NCBI GenBank assembly: GCA_947492955.1
Contig: CANLOV010000012.1
Location: 31,754 to 95,753 of the forward strand
Direction of reading: 5' to 3'
DNA length: 64,000 nucleotides
Source of the DNA: an uncultured Cellulophaga sp.
GTDB taxonomy: Bacteria > Bacteroidota > Bacteroidia > Flavobacteriales > Flavobacteriaceae
Each line of letters begins with the position of its first letter. Position 1 is the first letter of the stretch. The notes under the pieces were generated by a model. The model did not search any database and was not told the origin of the DNA. It saw only the letters and a program-made list of their open reading frames with translations. Of this stretch, positions 1-7,963 are shown in pieces. Made by a program: the position numbers and the translations under genes.

Positions 1-1
1 A

Positions 2-127
2 GAATCTAAAAAATCTAAAACAGGTAAATACACAAGCCTTTCTATTACTGTTCGCCTTAAAAATCCTGATGCAGTGATAAAAAAATACAAAGAAGTTGGT
101 AAAATAGGAGGAGTTATATCTTTATAA
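2..127 (+). CDS. DUF493 family protein, C-terminal part
   Basis: An open frame enters from the left edge and ends at the TAA at 125-127, leaving 41 codons. The tail reads KYTSLSITVRLKNPDAVIKK and ends in GVISL, which matches the C-terminal half of small DUF493 (YbeD-like) proteins of flavobacteria. These are about 95-100 residues long, so more than half of the gene lies outside the window. The family has an ACT-like ferredoxin fold and no firmly assigned role. Assignment rests on remembered family sequence. Confidence 0.7.
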   Translation, partial: ESKKSKTGKYTSLSITVRLKNPDAVIKKYKEVGKIGGVISL

Positions 128-151
128 AATAGTAATTGTGCTATAATTTTG
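121..151 (+). promoter_or_regulatory. Possible promoter for the DUF4290-murA pair
   Basis: TAATTTTG at 144-151 fits the Bacteroidota -7 element TAnnTTTG. A TTTA at 121-124, 19 nt upstream, is an imperfect match to the -33 TTTG. Transcription would begin near 158, giving a leader of about 60 nt. The match overlaps the stop codon of the preceding gene. Confidence 0.35.
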
Positions 152-217
152 CTACTTTGCAATCGTTATAAGTGTACATACTTCCTTTAGCAAAACCTTT
201 TAAGCAAAAAATTTAAT

Positions 218-883
218 TTGGATCAAGTAGAAAATTTAGAGTATAATACTGAGCGTCCACAGCTCATTATACCAGAGTACGGAAGACATTTTCAAAAAAT
301 GGTGGATCATGCAGTATCAATTACTGATGATGCAGAGCGTAATAAAATAGCAAAAGCTATTATTAGCGTTATGGGAAATTTACAGCCTCATTTAAGAGAT
401 GTTCCCGATTTTCAGCATAAACTATGGGATCAATTATTTATTATGTCTGATTTTAAATTAGATGTAGAATCGCCATTTCCTATTACAAGTAAAGAAGTTT
501 TACAAGAAAGACCAGCTCCTTTAAAATACCCTCAAAACTTTCCTAAATATCGTTTTTACGGTAATAACATTAAAAGAATGATTGATGTTGCTGTAGAATG
601 GGAAAAAGGAGATATGAGAGATGGCTTAGAGTATGCCATAGCTAATCATATGAAAAAATGCTACCTAAACTGGAATAAAGATGTGGTAGATGATAGTGCT
701 ATTTTTAATCATTTATTTGAATTAAGTGATGGTCGTATAGATTTAGCAAAAGCTGATGTTAAACTTACTGATAGTGGTCAGTTCTTAAAAAATAGAGTTG
801 CTAAAAGCTCTAAAGCTTATAACAATAGCAAAAAGAACCAAAGAAACAACAACAATAATCATCGTTCTAAAAAACGATACTAA
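218..883 (+). CDS. DUF4290 domain-containing protein
   Basis: This 221-residue soluble protein matches DUF4290, a family I know only from Bacteroidota and whose function is unknown. The conserved core begins at LEYNTERPQLIIPEYGRH and continues through GNLQPHLRDVPDFQHKLW and YPQNFPKYRFYGNNI to about residue 180. The last 30 residues are basic and rich in Asn, Lys and Arg, suggesting a disordered, possibly RNA-binding tail (inference). The start is a TTG at 218; no ATG lies between the upstream region and the conserved core. It sits 14 nt before murA, an arrangement that suggests co-transcription. Confidence 0.85.
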   Translation: MDQVENLEYNTERPQLIIPEYGRHFQKMVDHAVSITDDAERNKIAKAIISVMGNLQPHLRDVPDFQHKLWDQLFIMSDFKLDVESPFPITSKEVLQERPAPLKYPQNFPKYRFYGNNIKRMIDVAVEWEKGDMRDGLEYAIANHMKKCYLNWNKDVVDDSAIFNHLFELSDGRIDLAKADVKLTDSGQFLKNRVAKSSKAYNNSKKNQRNNNNNHRSKKRY

Positions 884-897
884 TATTTCAGCGTTAA

Positions 898-2205
898 ATG
901 GGAACATTTAAAATTGAGGGTGGACACCAATTAAAAGGTGATATTACACCACAAGGCGCAAAAAACGAAGCTTTACAAATACTTTGCGCCGTACTTTTAA
1001 CTCCAGAAGAAGTAACTATTCACAATATTCCAGATATTGTAGATGTAAATAAATTAATAGCCTTACTAGAAGATTTAGGAGTAAAAATCCAAAAAAAAGG
1101 AAAAGGTTCTTATACTTTTAAGGCTGATGATGTTAATTTAGATTACCTACAATCCGAACAATTTAAAAAAGATGGTCGTGGTTTAAGAGGCTCTATTATG
1201 CTAGTTGGTCCTTTATTAGCTCGTTTTGGAAAAGGATACATTCCTAAACCAGGAGGAGATAAAATTGGAAGAAGAAGATTAGATACACATTTTGAAGGAC
1301 TTATTAAATTAGGTGCTAAATTTAGATATAATAAAGAAGAATTATTTTACGGTGTTGAAGCTGAAAAGCTAACGGGGACTTACATGCTTTTAGATGAAGC
1401 TTCTGTTACTGGTACTGCAAATATTCTTATGGCTGCTGTTTTAGCAGAAGGAGAAACTACCATATACAATGCCGCTTGCGAACCTTATTTACAGCAATTA
1501 GCAAAAATGCTAAACCGCATGGGAGCTAAAATTTCTGGTGTTGGTTCTAATTTATTAACTATAGAAGGTGTTAAAGCATTAGGAGGTACAGAACACACCA
1601 TGCTGCCTGATATGATAGAGATTGGTAGCTGGATTGGTCTTGCCGCTATGACAAAAAGTGAGCTTACCATTAAAAACGTAAGTTGGAAAGATTTAGGACA
1701 AATTCCTACTACTTTTAGAAAACTAGGTATTACTGTTGAGCAAAAAGGAGATGATATTTATATCCCTGCTCACAAAGATGGTTATGAAATACAAAACTTT
1801 ATCGATGGTTCTATTTTAACCATTGCCGATGCTCCATGGCCAGGACTTACTCCAGATATTTTAAGTATTATACTAGTTGTTGCTTCACAAGCCAAAGGAG
1901 AAGTGCTAATACACCAAAAAATGTTCGAGAGTCGTTTGTTTTTTGTAGATAAATTAATAGATATGGGCGCTAAAATTATTCTTTGCGACCCACATAGAGC
2001 TACTGTAATGGGACACAATTTTAAATCTACTTTAAAAGCTACTACTATGGTTTCTCCGGATATTAGAGCAGGTGTTTCACTATTAATTGCTGCTTTATCT
2101 GCAAAAGGTACATCTACCATTCATAATATTGAACAAATAGACCGTGGTTATGAAAATATAGACGAACGTTTACGTGCTATTGGCGCTAAAATTGTTCGCT
2201 TGTAA
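898..2205 (+). CDS. murA: UDP-N-acetylglucosamine 1-carboxyvinyltransferase MurA
   Basis: MurA transfers enolpyruvate from phosphoenolpyruvate to UDP-GlcNAc, the first committed step of peptidoglycan synthesis, in the cytosol. The 435-residue length is usual. The N-terminal GGHQLKGDITPQGAKNEAL holds the conserved Lys-Asn pair, and the C-terminal half carries the EPSP-synthase-like repeat. The active-site loop reads PKPGGDKIGRRRLDTH: residue 121 (codon 1258-1260) is Asp where E. coli and most other enzymes have the catalytic Cys115. Enzymes with Asp here work but are not alkylated by fosfomycin, as known from Mycobacterium and Chlamydia. A hairpin terminator follows directly. Confidence 0.96.
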   Translation: MGTFKIEGGHQLKGDITPQGAKNEALQILCAVLLTPEEVTIHNIPDIVDVNKLIALLEDLGVKIQKKGKGSYTFKADDVNLDYLQSEQFKKDGRGLRGSIMLVGPLLARFGKGYIPKPGGDKIGRRRLDTHFEGLIKLGAKFRYNKEELFYGVEAEKLTGTYMLLDEASVTGTANILMAAVLAEGETTIYNAACEPYLQQLAKMLNRMGAKISGVGSNLLTIEGVKALGGTEHTMLPDMIEIGSWIGLAAMTKSELTIKNVSWKDLGQIPTTFRKLGITVEQKGDDIYIPAHKDGYEIQNFIDGSILTIADAPWPGLTPDILSIILVVASQAKGEVLIHQKMFESRLFFVDKLIDMGAKIILCDPHRATVMGHNFKSTLKATTMVSPDIRAGVSLLIAALSAKGTSTIHNIEQIDRGYENIDERLRAIGAKIVRL

Positions 2206-2228
2206 AACAACATATTTATAAAAAAACT

Positions 2229-2262
2229 AAAAGGAGCTAATTGTCATTAGCTCCTTTTTATT
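2229..2262 (+). terminator. Rho-independent terminator after murA
   Basis: A perfect 12-bp stem (AAAAGGAGCTAA at 2229-2240 and TTAGCTCCTTTT at 2247-2258) with a 6-nt loop runs into T-rich sequence. An A-run at 2220-2226 could also let it stop the minus-strand pirin transcript. Confidence 0.9.
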
Positions 2263-2298
2263 TTTACTCGATAATCGAGATATAAATGTTTCATTTAC

Positions 2299-3294
2299 TT
2301 ACTTCTCTATAACCGTACCATCTGGAAATTTTGCAAAACGCCCTTTATCTTTAGTGTGTACATTATCCGCATGCGGCCATGGCCAACCGCCAAATTGTGT
2401 TAATCTATATTCGTCCATTGCTTGTTCTATCTCCTCATGGGTATTCATTACAAAAGGCCCATGCTTAGCTATAGGTTCTTCTATTGCTTTACCTTGTAAC
2501 ATTAAAAAATGAGCGCTCTTATTACCTACTTTAATTTTTACTTCATTATTAGAAACCAATTCTACACCATAATTGGGCGCTATCTTCTGGTCATTAATTT
2601 CTATACTATCTCCTTCATAAAAATAAAGCGTTCTGTTAACTTCATTTTTAGCAGCAGGTAATACATACTCTGTATTGGCATCGATATGAATATTCCATAT
2701 AGCAACTTCATTTACTGGGTTTACAGCCCAAGAGTTTGGCGCTGGTTTTAATGCAGCAATACCTTTATAATCTCCTGCTATAACTTTTACTTTACTATTT
2801 TCTTCTACTACTACCGGAATATCTTCGTGCCATAGCATTGCAAAATGTGGATCTACAAACTTATCTGCTTTTGGTAGATTTAACCATATTTGAAACAATT
2901 CTAAAGGGTTTTCTTCTTCCGTTTTTAGCAAGGGAAACATTTCCGAATGTTGTACACCACGACCAGCTGTCATCCATTGCACATCTCCTTCTCCAAAACG
3001 ACCTGCAGAACCTAATGAATCTGAATGATCACAATATCCTTTATTCGCAATTGTTATGGTTTCAAAACCTCTATGTGGGTGATAAGGAAAACCTGGAATT
3101 GTTCTCCCATGATACATACGAAAACCATCTTTTACCGTAAAATCATTACCTAAAGTTCTTCCTTCTAAAGATACAGCCGGACTCATATCTTCTTTTCCTT
3201 TTGGATATTGATCATAATGGTATACACAAAACAAAAATGGGTCTTGCGTTTGCCATGGAAATCCTAATGGAAATATATTCTTTATTGCTTTCAT
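2299..3294 (-). CDS. Pirin family protein (bicupin)
   Basis: Pirins are metal-binding bicupins; some act as quercetin 2,3-dioxygenases, others as redox-sensing cofactors, and the native substrate here is unknown. The N-terminal cupin carries the metal ligands in YHPHRGFETI (His72, His74) and GVQHSEM (His116, Glu118), matching His56, His58, His101 and Glu103 of human pirin. The C-terminal cupin spans about residues 190-280. At 331 residues it is slightly longer than the approximately 290 usual for pirins, with a C-terminal extension of about 40 residues. It lies 40 nt downstream of the GNAT gene, probably in one transcript. Confidence 0.9.
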   Translation of the reverse strand: MKAIKNIFPLGFPWQTQDPFLFCVYHYDQYPKGKEDMSPAVSLEGRTLGNDFTVKDGFRMYHGRTIPGFPYHPHRGFETITIANKGYCDHSDSLGSAGRFGEGDVQWMTAGRGVQHSEMFPLLKTEEENPLELFQIWLNLPKADKFVDPHFAMLWHEDIPVVVEENSKVKVIAGDYKGIAALKPAPNSWAVNPVNEVAIWNIHIDANTEYVLPAAKNEVNRTLYFYEGDSIEINDQKIAPNYGVELVSNNEVKIKVGNKSAHFLMLQGKAIEEPIAKHGPFVMNTHEEIEQAMDEYRLTQFGGWPWPHADNVHTKDKGRFAKFPDGTVIEK

Positions 3295-3334
3295 ACTAAT
3301 TCCTTTTCTAATCTATTCTTCATCTAACTAATAA

Positions 3335-3754
3335 TTAATCATACATTTTTTTCATAACAACAAAATCTATACCTCCTTTGTTATATGTTTTAGTTGTTTT
3401 AAGCATTCCAAATTTCTTATAAAAATTAATTTTATTTGCTCTTGCATTACACCAAATACTAGCAACATTTTTATGTTCAGCAAACTTAAACACATGCTTT
3501 AACAATAATGTTGCGTAGCCCTTACCTTGTGCTGTATGTATAGTTGCCAACTTTCTAAATTGGGCTTGGTTATTTTTTATAAAAAGTGACACTATAGAAA
3601 CTAGCTCATTATTAACATAACAACCAAAATGAAAACCACTATTATCTTCTTTAAGCTTTATATAATCCATAGGTTTATTAGGCCACATTACCGAATGTCT
3701 AAGTTGCCATGTATCTACAGCTGCTATCTCTTTTATAATTAATTCCGTATTCAT
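3335..3754 (-). CDS. GNAT family N-acetyltransferase
   Basis: This 139-residue cytosolic protein has the single-domain GNAT fold that moves an acetyl group from acetyl-CoA to an amine. The acetyl-CoA binding motif A is visible at about residues 68-85 (FRKLATIHTAQGKGYATLLL, with the Q-x-x-G-x-G/A loop), followed by ANKINFYKKFGM and the final beta strand. The substrate cannot be told from the sequence. Its ATG lies only 3 nt after the A-run of a strong hairpin that ends the upstream NTF2-like gene, so it probably relies on read-through or on a promoter embedded in that hairpin. Confidence 0.85.
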   Translation of the reverse strand: MNTELIIKEIAAVDTWQLRHSVMWPNKPMDYIKLKEDNSGFHFGCYVNNELVSIVSLFIKNNQAQFRKLATIHTAQGKGYATLLLKHVFKFAEHKNVASIWCNARANKINFYKKFGMLKTTKTYNKGGIDFVVMKKMYD

Positions 3755-3756
3755 TC

Positions 3757-3802
3757 AATAAAAAAAGATTATTAAAACCTAAATTAAGCTTTAATAATCT
3801 TT
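3757..3802 (-). terminator. Terminator of the NTF2-like gene
   Basis: On the minus strand a perfect 13-bp stem (arms 3790-3802 and 3764-3776, loop 3777-3789) is followed by a run of T. It lies 22 nt past the stop of the NTF2-like gene and directly abuts the start codon of the GNAT gene. Confidence 0.8.
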
Positions 3803-3824
3803 AAAAAAAATATGATATTATATC

Positions 3825-4190
3825 TTATGCTCCCATTGTATAAAAATACTGTTCGCTTGCAATTTTCCCATCTTTTACTTCGTAAAGACAAACTTCTTCC
3901 ATTTGTTGTCTGCCTCTTTCTTTAAAGGTACAGTCAAAACTCATTTTTGCCGTAAAAAAGTTTCCTGCAACAACTGGTTCTGAAATTTCACTAGCATGAA
4001 AATCTTCTACACTTTCTAACCATTCTTTACTTTTATTCCAAACGTTTTGCTTTCCAGAAGTTAATTCTCCTGACATACCTGGCATTTCTTTACTTACCAC
4101 ATTATCTGCGTATAGCTCGTTAATACATTCAAGGTTTTTACCTTCTGTGCACATCTGTTTCCATTTACTAGCTACTTCTTGTGTATTCAT
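3825..4190 (-). CDS. NTF2-like / SnoaL-type protein
   Basis: A 121-residue soluble protein of the NTF2-like alpha+beta barrel superfamily: an N-terminal helix (NTQEVASKWKQMCTEGKNLE), the typical INELYADNVVSKE segment, and a C-terminal sheet ending in DGKIASEQYFYTMGA. Flavobacteria have many such SnoaL-like proteins without known substrates. Some members are small-molecule isomerases, others only bind ligands. Flanked by gaps on both sides and followed by its own terminator, so probably expressed alone. Confidence 0.8.
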   Translation of the reverse strand: MNTQEVASKWKQMCTEGKNLECINELYADNVVSKEMPGMSGELTSGKQNVWNKSKEWLESVEDFHASEISEPVVAGNFFTAKMSFDCTFKERGRQQMEEVCLYEVKDGKIASEQYFYTMGA

Positions 4191-4294
4191 GATTTATATT
4201 TTTAAGTTTTCTTTCCTAAAAATAAGTAAAATTTAAATGTTATGTTTTAAATAACTGTTACGATTTTCTTACAATTAATTTAATAGATAAGGAA

Positions 4295-4714
4295 TTAACT
4301 GTTATACTTCTTATCCATTATATCATAAGAGCTTTTAATAATTTCTGATAATATGTTAATATTTACATCTGCCATTCTCTTAATATACAAACAAGATTTC
4401 CCTGTTTTATAAGGTCCTAATTGCTGTAATAAGTCCTCATAAGCATCAAAACCAGTCATAATATAAATGGTAATATTTTGCTTTCGAGGAGAAAAAGCGG
4501 TTAATGGCATATCTCCTTCCCTACCTGTATCATACTTATAATGGTAACTACCAAAACCAACTATACTATTTCCCCACATTACAGGAGGTTTTCCTGTTAT
4601 TTTCTGCATTACATCTAATAATGCATAGCAATCTTTATGCTTAGTAGTATCCGTTATTGCATCTAAAAACTCGGTTACCGAAGCTTGGCTAGGAATGGTC
4701 TTATTTTTTGCCAT
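4295..4714 (-). CDS. DUF1801 domain-containing protein
   Basis: This 139-residue protein fits DUF1801: N-terminal SVTEFLDAITDTTKHKDCYAL, a central GKPPVMWGNSIVGFGSYHYKY, and a C-terminal LGPYKTGKSCLYIKRMADVN. The family has a YdhG-like fold and no assigned biochemical role. Its ATG is preceded, 2 nt away, by a perfect 13-bp inverted repeat that could fold in the mRNA leader or act as an operator. It lies downstream of the photolyase gene. Confidence 0.85.
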   Translation of the reverse strand: MAKNKTIPSQASVTEFLDAITDTTKHKDCYALLDVMQKITGKPPVMWGNSIVGFGSYHYKYDTGREGDMPLTAFSPRKQNITIYIMTGFDAYEDLLQQLGPYKTGKSCLYIKRMADVNINILSEIIKSSYDIMDKKYNS

Positions 4715-4716
4715 GG

Positions 4717-4747
4717 TTTTGTATTTTAATCCCTTTAAAATACAAAA
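4717..4747 (-). repeat. Perfect 13-bp inverted repeat at the DUF1801 start
   Basis: Arms 4717-4729 (TTTTGTATTTTAA) and 4735-4747 pair perfectly around a 5-nt loop. The structure fills the gap between the photolyase stop and the DUF1801 ATG. There is no T-run after it on the minus strand, so it is not a typical terminator; an operator or a translation-controlling leader hairpin is as likely. Confidence 0.6.
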
Positions 4748-4753
4748 AAGAAT

Positions 4754-6061
4754 TTAGCCAACTGCCTCTTTATATGTTTTAAGACAACGTTCTCTTGCCA
4801 TTTTATGGTCTACCATTTTATTAGGGTAAGTAAGTTCTTGTAGTTCTGGCACCCACTTATTTATATATGCTCTTTGTTTATCGAACTTATCTACCTGCGT
4901 CATTGGATTAAAAATTCTAAAATAGGGTGCTGCATCTACTCCACTACCGGCAGCCCATTGCCAATTGCCTATATTACTACTTAATTCGTAATCTAATAGT
5001 TTTTCCGCAAAATAAGCTTCTCCCCAACGCCAGTCTATTAGCAAGTGTTTGCATAAAAAACTAGCTACTAACATACGTACTCTATTGTGCATATGTCCCG
5101 TGGCATTTAATTCTCGCATACCAGCATCTACTAAAGCATAGCCTGTTTGCCCTTGTGTCCATTTTTTAAACTCAGCCTCATTATTACGCCAAATAATACG
5201 GTCGTATTTAGGTCTAAAAGCTTTATTTATAGTATGCGGAAAATGCCATAATATTTGCATAAAAAATTCTCTCCATATCAACTCATTCCAAAAAATTTCG
5301 TTCTCCTCTGCTATTGCTTTCTGCACCATTTTACGCACCGATACTGTACCAAATCGCAAATGAGGAGCCAATCTAGATGTTCCATTTTTTATTGCTGGGT
5401 AATCTCTTGTTTTTTCGTAATTCTGAATTAAGTTAGGGCTTACAATATATTCTGGAACTTTAATGGTAGAAACTGTAAAACCAATATCTTGTAATGTTAA
5501 CTGCTTAAAATCTATATTTTTAATGCAATTATTTAAATTATCTTCTGATGGGTGTGACTTTATATGGGTTCCTTTAAAATTACTTTTCCACTTATTTTTA
5601 TAAGGAGTATATACTACATATGGAGTTCCATCGTCTTTTACAATTTCAGATTTTTCAAAAACAACCTGATCTTTGTAACTATTAAAAGATATATTTCTTT
5701 CTTTTAAAAACTGACTTACCTGCTCGTCTCTTTCTTTTGCATACGGCTCATAATCGTGATTGGTATGTACTACTTTAATTTGATACGTTTGCTGCAAGTT
5801 TTGAAATACTTCTAATGGTTTTCCTAAGTAAATAGAAATACCACTTTTAAAACTTTCTTTTAAATACTTGTGCATTTTACAAAGCGACTGATGTATAAAG
5901 GTAACCCTAGCATCATTTTTAGGAAGTTTTTCTAAAATTTCGGTATCAAAAATAAAAATAGGCAACACAGGTACATTTTCTTTTAATGCAGCACATAAAC
6001 CTACATTATCTTTTAACCTTAAATCTCTTCGAAACCAAAATAGCGTTACTTCTTGCTTCAT
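4754..6061 (-). CDS. phrB: Deoxyribodipyrimidine photolyase (cryptochrome/photolyase family)
   Basis: Photolyases repair UV-induced pyrimidine dimers using FADH- and blue light. The 435-residue protein has the N-terminal antenna domain (VTLFWFRRDLRLKDNVGL, residues 5-130) and the FAD-binding helical domain. The latter shows FWNELIWREFF, the GYALVDAGMRELNATGHMHN segment, HNRVRMLVASFLCKHLLIDW, and SSNIGNWQWAAGSGVDAAPY. It is very likely a class I-type CPD photolyase; a cryptochrome cannot be fully excluded. It is the third gene of a minus-strand run SRPBCC-SDR-photolyase with gaps of 2 and 10 nt, a common flavobacterial trio. Confidence 0.94.
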   Translation of the reverse strand: MKQEVTLFWFRRDLRLKDNVGLCAALKENVPVLPIFIFDTEILEKLPKNDARVTFIHQSLCKMHKYLKESFKSGISIYLGKPLEVFQNLQQTYQIKVVHTNHDYEPYAKERDEQVSQFLKERNISFNSYKDQVVFEKSEIVKDDGTPYVVYTPYKNKWKSNFKGTHIKSHPSEDNLNNCIKNIDFKQLTLQDIGFTVSTIKVPEYIVSPNLIQNYEKTRDYPAIKNGTSRLAPHLRFGTVSVRKMVQKAIAEENEIFWNELIWREFFMQILWHFPHTINKAFRPKYDRIIWRNNEAEFKKWTQGQTGYALVDAGMRELNATGHMHNRVRMLVASFLCKHLLIDWRWGEAYFAEKLLDYELSSNIGNWQWAAGSGVDAAPYFRIFNPMTQVDKFDKQRAYINKWVPELQELTYPNKMVDHKMARERCLKTYKEAVG

Positions 6062-6071
6062 AAATATGTTA

Positions 6072-6755
6072 CTATATTTTTAGAGTTGATATCCCTCCGT
6101 CTACTTTTAATACTTGTCCAGTTATCCACGAAGATTTATCACTCAATAATAATACAGCAACATTAGCAATATCCAATACATTACCTACTCTCTTTAAAGG
6201 GTGACGTTCTGCCATTGCTTCTCTTTTTTTATCGTTATTTAAAAGTCTTTTGGCTAATGGCGTATCTATAAGGGAAGGTGCTATTACATTTACACGTATT
6301 TTTGGTGCATACTCTGCCGCTAATGATTTAGCAAAGCCTTCTATAGCTCCTTTAGATGCGGCAACACTAGTATGAAATGGCATTCCTGTTTGTACAGCAA
6401 CTGTACTAAAGAAAACAACACTAGAATTATCTGCCAATCTACTCTCTATAGTTTTAAAAGCTTTTATTAAACTAAAAAAATTAATATGCATATCTTTCTC
6501 AAAAGCATCTGCACCTAACATTTTTAATGGTTTAAGATTAATACTTCCTGGGCAGTATACAAAACCATGTAATTCGTTAGGTAAAGTAGTTACATCTAAC
6601 TCATCTGTTAGCGCATTAAATAAAATATGATTTGCATTTTCTATCCTTTCTTTTGTTCTAGAGGCAATAAAAACATTGTAGTCATTATTTAATTGTTCTG
6701 CAATAGCATTACCAATACCATAAGAACCGCCGATAAGTAGTATATTCTTTTTCAT
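6072..6755 (-). CDS. SDR family protein with altered catalytic tetrad
   Basis: A 227-residue short-chain dehydrogenase/reductase fold protein. The nucleotide-binding loop is GGSYGIG (residues 9-15), the FVYCPGSINLKP region replaces the NNAG motif, and Ser117 sits in the catalytic-Ser strand VVFFSTVA. The YxxxK motif is broken: Lys135 is present in HTSVAASKGAIEGF, but the residue four before it is Val131, not Tyr. The C-terminal WITGQVLKVDGG is a normal SDR ending. The protein may therefore bind NAD(P) without the standard proton relay. It lies between the SRPBCC and photolyase genes. Confidence 0.88.
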   Translation of the reverse strand: MKKNILLIGGSYGIGNAIAEQLNNDYNVFIASRTKERIENANHILFNALTDELDVTTLPNELHGFVYCPGSINLKPLKMLGADAFEKDMHINFFSLIKAFKTIESRLADNSSVVFFSTVAVQTGMPFHTSVAASKGAIEGFAKSLAAEYAPKIRVNVIAPSLIDTPLAKRLLNNDKKREAMAERHPLKRVGNVLDIANVAVLLLSDKSSWITGQVLKVDGGISTLKI

Positions 6756-6760
6756 TTAAC

Positions 6761-7258
6761 TTAGATTGTTTTCATTGATAATTCACTTTTTACACCTTCT
6801 ACTTTCCCAAAAAGTTCTATTAATTTTTGTTCTCTAAATTTAAATATTCCTTTTAATTGCCTTTTCACAAATAACAGATGAGCAAATCTCCCTAATATAC
6901 CTAATGGAAGCTTGTAATCTACAATATCTTCCATTACTATATATCCGTTCACTTTTTTTATAAAATGTTTATGATGCCACAGACTATAAGGCCCAAAACG
7001 CTGCTCATCTACAAAATACTCTTCATCTTTTACATGAGTTATTTCTGTAACCCATTTTGTAGAATAGCCAGCAAAAGGTGATATTTTATATTGAATAATT
7101 TGCCCTGCATACATTGGACCTACTTCCTCTGTCTGAATATCGAACGACATATGGTCTGGGGTAATTAATCCTAAATTTTGTGGCGTAGATAAAAAATTCC
7201 ATGCTTGCTCTTTACTTATAGGTAATGCTTGTTTGGCATGGATTTGATATAATTTCAT
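6761..7258 (-). CDS. SRPBCC family protein
   Basis: This 165-residue protein has the START/Bet v1-like SRPBCC fold, a hydrophobic ligand pocket. Visible landmarks are the N-terminal strand and helix (PISKEQAWNFLSTPQNLGLI), WVTEITHVKDEEYFVDEQRFGPYSLWHHKH, and the long C-terminal helix from about residue 122. Such genes accompany photolyase and SDR genes in many Bacteroidota, but the ligand is unknown. It is the first gene of the minus-strand run and has a palindrome and a -7 element just upstream. Confidence 0.88.
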   Translation of the reverse strand: MKLYQIHAKQALPISKEQAWNFLSTPQNLGLITPDHMSFDIQTEEVGPMYAGQIIQYKISPFAGYSTKWVTEITHVKDEEYFVDEQRFGPYSLWHHKHFIKKVNGYIVMEDIVDYKLPLGILGRFAHLLFVKRQLKGIFKFREQKLIELFGKVEGVKSELSMKTI

Positions 7259-7272
7259 AAACTAATTTTTAT

Positions 7273-7306
7273 CAAATTTAATCATTTTTGTTTAAATATT
7301 TAAACA
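7273..7306 (-). promoter_or_regulatory. Promoter and palindromic operator of the photolyase operon
   Basis: On the minus strand TAAATTTG (7273-7280) matches the -7 element TAnnTTTG, 15 nt upstream of the SRPBCC start. Immediately upstream lies a perfect 18-bp palindrome, TGTTTAAATATTTAAACA (7289-7306), where the -33 element would be expected. A further TTAAACA half-site lies at 7312-7318. A dimeric repressor or activator binding there would control entry into the operon. The regulator is not in the window. Confidence 0.45.
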
Positions 7307-7529
7307 TTAAGTTAAACAAAATATAATAAAATAAAGTGTATTTTTATCTTACTAAGTAGCTTAAAAAAAGGAACTTTTTACATAACGGGGATGAGTATTT
7401 TTAGAAAATTTCGGAATCTTTTAACGACCAACTCTATAATGATTTCTAAGAGTTATGAGCAATTAAAAAATAATATCTATTAACATAAAATGAATCCAAT
7501 TTATTAATACCATAAATTAAAAATCCATT

Positions 7530-7922
7530 ATGAAATGGAAAATAATTAAAGAGCATAAAAGAAAATATGCAGACACATCATATTATCTAAAAGCGGAAAG
7601 AGATGTAGCAAATGGTACTCTTTTATTAGAAATTAAGTGGGTTGAAAATTTTATGTATGACTTATCAGTTGATTTATATACAAAAAATACTGGTCTAAAA
7701 TCTATTTTCAAAAAAGTATCGAAGTGTTATATTTATGGTCATTTAGTCCCATATTATGACCGTATTGAAAAATATGGATATCAAATAATGAGAATTACAG
7801 ATTACTCTCCTATGAATAAATTTAAGAGATTAAAAGAACTTCAAGGAGACAGTGTCTTGAATTGGAACTTATTTAATAAGAATAATATAGAGATTAAAAC
7901 ATCATTACCTGAGAAAATATAA
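7530..7922 (+). CDS. Hypothetical protein
   Basis: A 130-residue open frame with an ATG at 7530 and no recognised family. The product is basic, without signal peptide or membrane segment. It has alternating hydrophobic strands in the middle (TLLLEIKWVENFMYDLSVDLY, SKCYIYGHLVPYYDRIEKYGY), suggesting a small beta-rich soluble protein. It stands alone between two minus-strand operons, with about 270 nt of AT-rich non-coding DNA before it. Codon use resembles the neighbours. It is probably real, but nothing supports a function. Confidence 0.55.
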   Translation: MKWKIIKEHKRKYADTSYYLKAERDVANGTLLLEIKWVENFMYDLSVDLYTKNTGLKSIFKKVSKCYIYGHLVPYYDRIEKYGYQIMRITDYSPMNKFKRLKELQGDSVLNWNLFNKNNIEIKTSLPEKI

Positions 7923-7963
7923 TTATAGAATGAAAAGTACTCAATAATTTAATTAAATAATTA

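Noticed and set aside
1782..2120. Antisense frame of 112 codons in murA
   Set aside because: murA is unambiguous on the plus strand; the antisense product resembles no family.
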